The notes under the pieces were generated by a model, which saw only the letters and a program-made list of their open reading frames with translations, ran no database searches and was not told where the DNA came from. The position numbers and the translations under genes are program-made. Of a stretch of 5,176 nucleotides of DNA, positions 1 through 5,176 are shown piece after piece; position 1 is the stretch's first letter, and every line of letters begins with the position of its first letter. Location: NCBI GenBank assembly GCA_017645485.1, contig JAGCOI010000056.1, positions 1 to 5,176 on the forward strand, written 5' to 3'. This DNA comes from Alphaproteobacteria bacterium (GTDB lineage: Bacteria > Pseudomonadota > Alphaproteobacteria > RF32 > CAG-239).

Positions 1-411
1 GACGGCAAAACAAAGAAACTGCCCGGCACATCATTTGAAAATCAAACATGGATCGGCATTGAAAAACACTCCTTAAACGGTCATGGTGTGGATGATATTT
101 TTTCATTTGACTTATGTGATAAAAACTTCATGAAAATTGACAATCTGTTTACCGTTATCAATATCAGCACCAGTGCCAATCCGCATGCACATAAAGAAAA
201 CAGCTATCATGAAGAAAAAGCTTTGCAGGCAGCCTTAAAGTTGCAAGAAGAGGGAACTTTCATGTCCAACATTCAAATTCGCAATCAGATCCGAGGCGAC
301 AGAAGAGGGCGCATTGTTGAAGAATATTCTTACGATGAACTCCAAGAAGCACGAAAGAACAAATCAAAAAATCAAAAACCGTATCGTCGTTCGGGGCGCG
401 GCGGCAGATAA
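1..411 (+). CDS. 3' end of an unrecognised protein with a basic Arg/Gly-rich tail
   Basis: The frame is open from the first base to the TAA at 409-411, giving 136 residues, so the gene almost certainly begins upstream of the window. A GTG at 88 is in frame, but nothing before it looks like a ribosome binding site and the reading continues upstream without a stop. I do not recognise the family. The visible part starts as a mixed globular segment (WIGIEKHSLNG, then DDIFSFDLCDKNF and LFTVINISTS). A charged, probably helical stretch follows (YHEEKALQAALKLQEEG), and then a very basic end (IRGDRRGRIVEEYSYDELQEARK, ending YRRSGRGGR). The last 20 or so residues are rich in Lys, Arg and Gly and probably disordered. 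Such tails often bind RNA or other polyanions, but that is only an inference. No membrane segment is visible. The gene lies 67 bases upstream of lptF on the same strand, and its relation to LPS export is unknown. Confidence 0.75.
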   Translation, partial: DGKTKKLPGTSFENQTWIGIEKHSLNGHGVDDIFSFDLCDKNFMKIDNLFTVINISTSANPHAHKENSYHEEKALQAALKLQEEGTFMSNIQIRNQIRGDRRGRIVEEYSYDELQEARKNKSKNQKPYRRSGRGGR

Positions 412-439
412 AAACTTTCTGTGAAGTAATGCATCTTTC

Positions 440-471
440 TTGTTTTTTTCTATATCCCGTTGATATATAAT
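440..471 (+). promoter_or_regulatory. Candidate sigma70-type promoter for the lptF operon
   Basis: The sequence contains TGATATATAAT at 461-471. It can be read as an extended -10 (TG at 461-462, TATATA at 464-469) or as a consensus TATAAT at 466-471. A weak -35-like TTGTTT lies at 440-445, 18 bases before the first reading and 20 before the second. Transcription would be expected to start about 7 bases past the -10, near 475-479, which is at or just before the lptF ATG at 479. The -35 match is poor and the region is AT-rich, so chance is possible. The placement in the only sizeable intergenic gap of the window supports it. Confidence 0.45.
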
Positions 472-478
472 CCGGCCC

Positions 479-1612
479 ATGAAGAAACTTACAAAGTACA
501 TATCCAAAGAGGTAACGTGCGGTTTTTTGCTCGTCGTATTTTCGTTGTTATCGATGCTTTGGCTCACACAATCTCTGCGTTTTGTAGAGATGGTCACAAA
601 CAAAGGCTTGCCTTTAAGGCTTTTTATTGAGCTGACTTCACTGTTAATGCCTCAGCTGTTTGTCGTTTTGTCACCGATTGCCGTTTTTGCGGCGGTGTTG
701 TTTGTATACAACCGTTTACTTGCCGACCGAGAACTTGTTATTATGCAAGCTGCCGGCATCAGCCCTTTAAGAAATGCCGTACCTGCCTTTTTGGTCGGTA
801 TTGTATTATCATTTTTTGCGGCATATGTACAAAACATCGGCATTCCGGCCGCGGAAAATGCCTTCAGACGTTTAGAATGGGAAGTTAAAAACAACATATC
901 TCATTTAATGTTTCGCGAAGGTGAATTTACAAGCTTAAAAACGGGCTTAACCGCTTTCATAACAAAACACGAAAAAGACGGTTCCGTATCCGGCATTTTG
1001 CTTGTTGATGAAACAAACCCCAACCAAAAAATCACATTATCGGCACAAAAAGGGCGCATTATATACGAACAAGATCATCCTCATGTTATTTTAGTCAACG
1101 GGGCACGGCAAGAAATCGACGTTGACAGCAATCGTTTTTCTTCCTTAAACTTCGAGCGCTATTCGGTTGATTTGGGGGGCTTTGCCAAGGGCGGATTAAA
1201 ACCCGCATCCGTTCGCGAGAAAAAAATACACGAATTATTAGGTGCTCAATATAACAACTCTTTATCCGATGCCGAAAAACGTAAATATATCGTTGAAGGG
1301 CATCGACGTTTAACAACCCCGTTATATAATCTTTTATTTGCTTTGCTTGCCTGCACCGGTTTATTGATAGGCAACTTCAACAGGCGCGGCCAAACAAAAA
1401 TCATCTGCATATCGGTATTTTTTATGATTCTTATTTTAGGGCTTGACCTTATTTTTACAAATTTAGCCGGAAAGTTTTTATATTTTCTGCCGCTTTTGTA
1501 TTTAAACTGCCTGTTACCTCTTTTGGTATGCATCTATTTATTGATATTTTACAATCCGTTTTTCATAAATGTTTTGAAGAACAAATGCGGAGGTTTAACG
1601 CATGCTTTGTAA
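479..1612 (+). CDS. lptF: LPS export ABC transporter permease LptF
   Basis: This 377-residue inner-membrane protein belongs to the LptF/LptG (YjgP/YjgQ) permease family. With LptG and the ATPase LptB it extracts lipopolysaccharide from the inner membrane and passes it to the periplasmic bridge. The expected layout is visible: three N-terminal membrane helices (about 14-34, 54-77 and 100-120), a periplasmic domain (about 125-275) and three C-terminal helices (about 281-299, 308-328 and 335-358). Between helices 2 and 3, NRLLADRELVIMQAAGIS (78-95) matches the cytoplasmic coupling helix that contacts LptB. WLTQSLRFVE (28-37) and VNGARQEID (206-214) are typical of alphaproteobacterial LptF rather than LptG. 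Length is normal. The ATG at 479 is the most upstream possible start because an in-frame TGA lies at 461-463. No Shine-Dalgarno sequence precedes it, and a promoter-like -10 lies just upstream. The last 11 bases overlap lptD. No lptG follows, so the partner permease must be encoded elsewhere or be missing. I am confident of the family and fairly confident of F rather than G. Confidence 0.93.
   Translation: MKKLTKYISKEVTCGFLLVVFSLLSMLWLTQSLRFVEMVTNKGLPLRLFIELTSLLMPQLFVVLSPIAVFAAVLFVYNRLLADRELVIMQAAGISPLRNAVPAFLVGIVLSFFAAYVQNIGIPAAENAFRRLEWEVKNNISHLMFREGEFTSLKTGLTAFITKHEKDGSVSGILLVDETNPNQKITLSAQKGRIIYEQDHPHVILVNGARQEIDVDSNRFSSLNFERYSVDLGGFAKGGLKPASVREKKIHELLGAQYNNSLSDAEKRKYIVEGHRRLTTPLYNLLFALLACTGLLIGNFNRRGQTKIICISVFFMILILGLDLIFTNLAGKFLYFLPLLYLNCLLPLLVCIYLLIFYNPFFINVLKNKCGGLTHAL
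1587..1593 (+). promoter_or_regulatory. Ribosome binding site for lptD inside lptF
   Basis: GCGGAGG lies 8 bases before the lptD ATG at 1602, entirely within the last codons of lptF. It supports that start and suggests that lptD translation is coupled to lptF termination at 1610-1612. Confidence 0.75.
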
Positions 1613-3866
1613 AAAATATCTGATTTTAACATTACTGTTTTGCTTTACACAGGCTGTCAGTGCCGAACCGATTGCGGGCGAAATTTCGAAAAGAGAAGAA
1701 TCCGAACCGCACATCACCTTTGAACCCAGTCATAACATTACCGACATTCTGCAAACGCCTGAAGAACAATCGACCGAGCCGGATATATATTTTAATGCGG
1801 ATGAATTACTGACAAATCAAAAAGAACAAACAATTGAAGCCACCGGACACATTGAAATCCATCGTGCAGACCTGACGCTATATGCCGACAAATTAATATA
1901 TAACCAACAAAAAAATACCATATCCGCGTATGGAAACGTTATATTAACCGAACCGAACGGCACAAAAATTTTCTCTGAAGAAGTTAATTTGAGTGATAAA
2001 TTAACAGATGCCGAAATGAATGAAATTAAAGTGATTATGCGTGACGGAAGCAAGCTTTGGGCAGAACATTTTCACAAAAAAGCCAACAACAACAAAGTTA
2101 TGCACTATGTTACTTACACGCCTTGCGATTGTTGCGAAACCAACAGCGGCAAATCGCCTTTGTGGCGCATCAGGGCGCGCAAAGTCAGCCACGATGCCAA
2201 AAATCAAGACATGAATTATAATGATGCGTTTTTGGATATTAAAAATGTACCTGTCTTGTACACACCGTTTTTATCGCATCCGGACCCGACGGTTAAACGC
2301 CGCTCCGGTTTTATGCCGCCTAAAATAGGTCACTTAACTTATTTGGGCAACTTTTTACAAATCAACTATTTTTGGAATATCAACAATCAGTCGGACATTT
2401 TATTTTCACCTCTCTTTTCGACCGATAAAAAAGTTGTATTCGGCGGGCGCTATCGCGGATATTCTCAAAACGGTTATATTGAAGCCGAAGGTACATATTT
2501 AAATGATGAAAACCCTCAAAGACAAAACAACCGTGGCAATTTGTTTTTGACCGGCCGTTATGAATTAAATGATTTATGGGTTGCATCAACGCATTTAAAC
2601 TATGCTTCCGACAGCTTATATTTAAAAGAACTTTCTCTTAAAAATGATGATCAGGCCTGGCTTCATTCCGATGTTATGTTTGAGCGTTTCAACGGGCGCA
2701 ATTACACTGCCCTTCAAGCCTATTATTACAAACTCATCAGTTATGATTTACGCTTAAATGACAGCACTCAATTTAAGCACATGAAATATAACAAACCGCT
2801 TGTTTTACCGCTTATTCAATCTGAGGTTATATCCGATTCTTTTAAGAACGGTTCATATTTCAAAAACGATTTTTCGATAGCCTCTCTATATCATGCCGAC
2901 GGCGGTCAATCTCAACGTGCCAGCATGATTAATTCATTTAATTTACCATGGACAAGCCGTTTTGGTGAAAGATATAAAATTTCCGCCTCTGTTAAAACGG
3001 ATGCCTACCATGTGGAAGAATATAAATATCAAAAACGCCAAAAAGGTTATCATGGCAACCCCGTACGTATCTTTCCGCAAGCCGGCATTGAATGGAAATT
3101 GCCTTTTGTAAAAGCGACCGAAACCACCAGACAAATTTTCGAACCCGTTATCGTAGGTGTTGTTTCGCCCAATGCAGACAACAAAGCAAACCGCATTCCG
3201 AATGAAGACAGCCAAGATGCCAGTTTGGAAGACACAAACATTCTCGATTTAAATCGTTATGCCGGTTATGACAGAAACGACAACGGCAGCCGTATCAGTT
3301 ACGGTTTTAACTGGAACACATACGGCAACATCATGGGGCGTACTTCGGCGTTTTTTGCACAAAGTTATCAGTTTAATAAACAAACAAGCTTTTCTTACGA
3401 TACCGACAATACTGGTCATTTTTCGGATTATGTCGGACGTATATATGCCGCCCCTGCCGATTATTTAGATTTAATTTATCGTTTCAGATTAGATAAACAG
3501 GATTATAATTTAAAATATAACGAACTGGCGGCCAAACTCGGTACCAATATGTTGAATTTGTACGTTTCGTATATATATATGCAAAAAAACAAAAATGCCT
3601 CCGAAGCCTTATCTGAAAGAAACGAGTTATACACCTCGCTTCATATCGGTCTGACGCGCGATTGGTCCTTAAACATTTATAACAGACAAGATTTAGTACA
3701 TAACGGCGGCTCATTGGAACACGGCGGAAATTTAATTTACGAGGATGAATGTTTAATGTTCGTCACAAATGTTAAAAAATACAATTCGAATGATCCGAAT
3801 TTTAATGATTCATACGAATTTACATTTTCATTTTATTTAAAAACTTTAGGCGGATTAGGTTCTTAA
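1602..3866 (+). CDS. lptD: LPS-assembly protein LptD, outer-membrane LPS translocon
   Basis: LptD is the outer-membrane beta-barrel that, plugged by the lipoprotein LptE, inserts lipopolysaccharide into the outer leaflet. The 754-residue product opens with a signal peptide (KK at 4-5, hydrophobic core 7-15, likely cleavage after AVSA at 21). The OstA/LptA-like periplasmic domain covers about 61-175, with IEATGHIEI and ISAYGNVIL as its repeated beta strands. The family signature follows: YTPCDCC (172-178), PLWRIRA (186-192), VPVLYTPFLSHPDPTVKRRSGF (216-237). The remainder is rich in aromatic and polar alternation, as expected of barrel strands, and ends with FSFYLKTLGGLGS. The mature protein has only four cysteines: C175, C177, C178 and C717 (in YEDECLMF). 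E. coli LptD needs disulfides between its N-terminal domain and the barrel, and a C175 or C178 to C717 bond could do the same here. The length is close to that of other LptD proteins, with no frameshift. The start overlaps lptF by 11 bases and is backed by GCGGAGG. surA follows after 14 bases. Confidence 0.96.
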   Translation: MLCKKYLILTLLFCFTQAVSAEPIAGEISKREESEPHITFEPSHNITDILQTPEEQSTEPDIYFNADELLTNQKEQTIEATGHIEIHRADLTLYADKLIYNQQKNTISAYGNVILTEPNGTKIFSEEVNLSDKLTDAEMNEIKVIMRDGSKLWAEHFHKKANNNKVMHYVTYTPCDCCETNSGKSPLWRIRARKVSHDAKNQDMNYNDAFLDIKNVPVLYTPFLSHPDPTVKRRSGFMPPKIGHLTYLGNFLQINYFWNINNQSDILFSPLFSTDKKVVFGGRYRGYSQNGYIEAEGTYLNDENPQRQNNRGNLFLTGRYELNDLWVASTHLNYASDSLYLKELSLKNDDQAWLHSDVMFERFNGRNYTALQAYYYKLISYDLRLNDSTQFKHMKYNKPLVLPLIQSEVISDSFKNGSYFKNDFSIASLYHADGGQSQRASMINSFNLPWTSRFGERYKISASVKTDAYHVEEYKYQKRQKGYHGNPVRIFPQAGIEWKLPFVKATETTRQIFEPVIVGVVSPNADNKANRIPNEDSQDASLEDTNILDLNRYAGYDRNDNGSRISYGFNWNTYGNIMGRTSAFFAQSYQFNKQTSFSYDTDNTGHFSDYVGRIYAAPADYLDLIYRFRLDKQDYNLKYNELAAKLGTNMLNLYVSYIYMQKNKNASEALSERNELYTSLHIGLTRDWSLNIYNRQDLVHNGGSLEHGGNLIYEDECLMFVTNVKKYNSNDPNFNDSYEFTFSFYLKTLGGLGS

Positions 3867-3867
3867 C

Positions 3868-3873
3868 AAGGAG
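3868..3873 (+). promoter_or_regulatory. Ribosome binding site that fixes the surA GTG start
   Basis: AAGGAG lies 7 bases before the GTG at 3881, in the 14-base lptD-surA gap. It is the clearest Shine-Dalgarno sequence in the window. It supports the GTG over the next in-frame ATG (residue 17), which would delete the signal peptide. Confidence 0.85.
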
Positions 3874-3880
3874 AAAAACT

Positions 3881-5005
3881 GTGAAATACATTTTAGGCGT
3901 TTTTGTTGCTTTATTTTCTTTTGAGGTGATGTCGCAAACAATTTCCGCATCCGATTTAGATGCGGCCGCTCGCACTTCAAAAGGCACATCTGTTATGTTC
4001 AAACAACAACCTGCGCAACCGGATTACAACCAACAACGATACGAACAGGAAAAACAGCGATACGAAGAACAAATGCGCACACGCGAAGAAGCATACAAAA
4101 AAGCCGAAGAAGAACGCCTTAAAGCACTCCGTCCCGTCAATTTGTTCGGCAAAGCTCTTAAAATTTATGCAACGGTTAACGGCGAAGTCATCACCACAAA
4201 AGATATGCAGGAACGCGCCAATATTTTTGTTGCAACAACACAAATTCCGATTACACCGCAAAATAAAAAAATGATATTGGAACGTGTCTTTCAAGGTGTC
4301 GTGGATGAAAAAATCAAAATTCAGGAAGCGCATCGAAACAATGTACACATCTCCCCGAAAGACTTAAACGAAGGCATTCAAAATTTTGCCAAATCAAACG
4401 GATTAACCGTCGATCAGTTACAACAAATGCTTAATCAAACACAAGTCAACTCAATCGTATTTGCAGAGCAGATAAAATCCGAAATGGCATGGGCACGTTT
4501 GGTTCAATTAAAAGCCATGCAAACCGTCCGTATTTCGCAAAGCGATATTAAAAATGCCATCAATCTCATCACGCGCGATAAAAACAAGCAAAAATTTATG
4601 ATATCCGAAATTGTTATTGCAAAAAAAGACGGCAAACATATAAACATGCTGGTTGAAAATCTGCGGCAAGACCCGCGCTTTGAGCTTTACGCCATGCAGT
4701 TTTCTCAAAGTCCGACATCCAAAAACGGCGGCAATTTAGGTTGGGTAAGTGCCGAACAGCTTCCCGAAAAGCTTGTTAATGTGCTAAAAAACATGAAAGA
4801 AGGTCAAATATCCGATCCGATATCTCTCGGCACCGATTATTATATTTTAAAACTACAAAAAAGATACACACCGGGTGTTGATACAATGCCTGTACCATCC
4901 GAAAAAGAAATAGCCAGAATACTCGAAAACAAAAAAATGGAAGAAATCGCGAACAAATATTTGCGTGATTTAAAAAACAAAGCTGTTATCGATCGGAAAA
5001 TGTAA
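3881..5005 (+). CDS. surA: Periplasmic chaperone / peptidyl-prolyl isomerase SurA, single parvulin domain
   Basis: SurA escorts unfolded outer-membrane proteins, LptD among them in E. coli, across the periplasm to the BAM complex. The 374-residue product has an N-terminal signal peptide (YILGVFVALFSF core at 3-14, cleavage probably near residues 18-23). A Gln/Glu/Arg-rich coiled coil occupies about 47-82. A SurA N-terminal chaperone domain follows (about 94-215, beginning IYATVNGEVIT). One parvulin-type PPIase domain covers about 238-328: FMISEIVIAKK, then FSQSPTSKNGGNLGWVSAEQLP and GQISDPISLGTDYYILKLQKR. A final helix at about 337-366 probably packs back on the chaperone domain. E. coli SurA has two parvulin domains and is somewhat longer; single-domain forms are usual in Alphaproteobacteria. 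The coiled coil between signal peptide and chaperone domain is not a standard SurA part. The GTG start is supported by AAGGAG. surA sits 14 bases after lptD and directly abuts rsmA. Family assignment is firm; the symbol rests on both sequence and context. Confidence 0.92.
   Translation: MKYILGVFVALFSFEVMSQTISASDLDAAARTSKGTSVMFKQQPAQPDYNQQRYEQEKQRYEEQMRTREEAYKKAEEERLKALRPVNLFGKALKIYATVNGEVITTKDMQERANIFVATTQIPITPQNKKMILERVFQGVVDEKIKIQEAHRNNVHISPKDLNEGIQNFAKSNGLTVDQLQQMLNQTQVNSIVFAEQIKSEMAWARLVQLKAMQTVRISQSDIKNAINLITRDKNKQKFMISEIVIAKKDGKHINMLVENLRQDPRFELYAMQFSQSPTSKNGGNLGWVSAEQLPEKLVNVLKNMKEGQISDPISLGTDYYILKLQKRYTPGVDTMPVPSEKEIARILENKKMEEIANKYLRDLKNKAVIDRKM
4034..4066 (+). repeat. Short direct repeat encoding duplicated heptads in SurA
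   Basis: CAACGATACGAA at 4034-4045 recurs as CAGCGATACGAA at 4055-4066, 11 of 12 bases identical and exactly 21 bases apart. The repeats encode successive heptads QRYEQEK and QRYEEQM (residues 52-65). RTREEAY and KKAEEER follow in the same 7-residue register, so the coiled coil may have grown by duplication of a 21-base unit. Confidence 0.6.
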
Positions 5006-5176
5006 ATGGACTTTGCAAAAACCTTAAAACAAACCGTTGAAGAATATGGTTTAAATGCCAAAAAATCATTGGGGCAAAATTTTTTGCTTAATCAGAACAT
5101 CCCCGATAAAATCATCAATTTATCTTTAGAAAAGCAACATCTTAATGATTTCAGCGCATTTCATGTTCTTGAAATC
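5006..5176 (+). CDS. rsmA: 5' end of 16S rRNA (adenine(1518)-N6/adenine(1519)-N6)-dimethyltransferase RsmA (KsgA)
   Basis: RsmA uses S-adenosylmethionine to dimethylate two adjacent adenines in the 3'-terminal hairpin loop of 16S rRNA, a late check in small-subunit assembly. Only the first 57 residues are present; the frame runs open to the window edge. AKKSLGQNFLLN (18-29) is the hallmark RsmA N-terminal motif, and HVLEI at the very end is where the SAM-binding motif I (usually followed by GPG) should begin. The ATG starts at the base after the surA stop (TAA 5003-5005), with a weak GGA at 4995-4997 as the only ribosome-binding candidate, so translation is probably coupled to surA. Linkage to surA is normal, but pdxA, which commonly lies between them, is not here. 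The rest of the enzyme, including the catalytic motif, is outside the window. Confidence 0.93.
   Translation, partial: MDFAKTLKQTVEEYGLNAKKSLGQNFLLNQNIPDKIINLSLEKQHLNDFSAFHVLEI

Noticed and set aside
88..90. GTG as the true start of the first gene
   Set aside because: The frame stays open to base 1 with protein-like sequence, and no purine-rich ribosome binding site lies before the GTG. A partial gene is the simpler reading.
412..450. Possible intrinsic terminator after the first gene: a T-rich run (TTGTTTTTTTC, 440-450) preceded by GAAG...CTTTC
   Set aside because: The only stem I can pair is 3-4 bases with A/T pairs and no GC-rich core, so it does not make a convincing terminator hairpin.
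1246..1533. 95-codon minus-strand open frame opposite lptF, and similar ones opposite lptD (for example 2943-3215)
   Set aside because: All are antisense to strongly supported conserved genes and show no recognisable motif or start signal.
3569..3581. TATATATATAT simple repeat
   Set aside because: It lies inside lptD and encodes an ordinary barrel-strand segment (SYIYMQ). It is short and needs no other explanation.
3977..4348. 123-codon open frame on the minus strand opposite surA
   Set aside because: It is opposite the Gln/Glu/Lys-rich coding region, so its Phe/Cys/Leu-rich composition is what the complement of that codon use gives. No ribosome binding site or family motif is visible.
1..5176. 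A new defence, mobile or secondary-metabolism system
   Set aside because: Apart from the partial upstream gene, every coding region belongs to a well-known housekeeping family. No transposase, integrase, repeat array or toxin-antitoxin pair is visible.

Overview
The window looks like a piece of chromosome from a low-GC alphaproteobacterium. Base composition is visibly AT-rich and leucine is mostly TTA. The order of an LptF-type permease, lptD, surA and rsmA, all on the + strand, is the outer-membrane biogenesis operon familiar from Alphaproteobacteria. LptD and SurA also read as the alphaproteobacterial forms: LptD has HPDPTVKRRSGF and a lone 'DEC' cysteine near its end, and SurA has one PPIase domain. 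A host-associated or gut lineage with a reduced genome would fit, but the sequence does not prove it.

Layout: (1) 1-411 is the 3' end of an unrecognised gene with a basic, Arg/Gly-rich C-terminus. (2) 412-478 is a 67-base spacer. It holds a good extended -10 promoter candidate placed so close to the next ATG that the transcript would be leaderless or nearly so. (3) 479-1612 is lptF. (4) 1602-3866 is lptD, overlapping lptF by 11 bases. (5) 3881-5005 is surA, with a GTG start. (6) 5006-5176 is the 5' end of rsmA (ksgA), starting at the base after the surA stop and cut by the window edge. No gene-free stretch exceeds 300 bases, and I see no RNA gene, mobile element or CRISPR array.

Together the genes handle lipopolysaccharide export and outer-membrane protein assembly. 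LptF is half of the inner-membrane permease pair that extracts LPS. LptD is the outer-membrane translocon that inserts LPS at the surface. SurA is the periplasmic chaperone that in E. coli helps LptD and other beta-barrels reach the assembly machinery. RsmA is the 16S rRNA dimethyltransferase that commonly travels with them.

Two genes usual in this operon are not in their expected places: lptG, between lptF and lptD, and pdxA, between surA and rsmA. The tight joins show that this locus was closed up rather than interrupted. I see no previously undescribed system here. The points worth a second look are the compacted operon, the likely leaderless lptF start, a duplicated-heptad coiled coil in SurA, the LptD cysteine pattern and the unidentified upstream gene.
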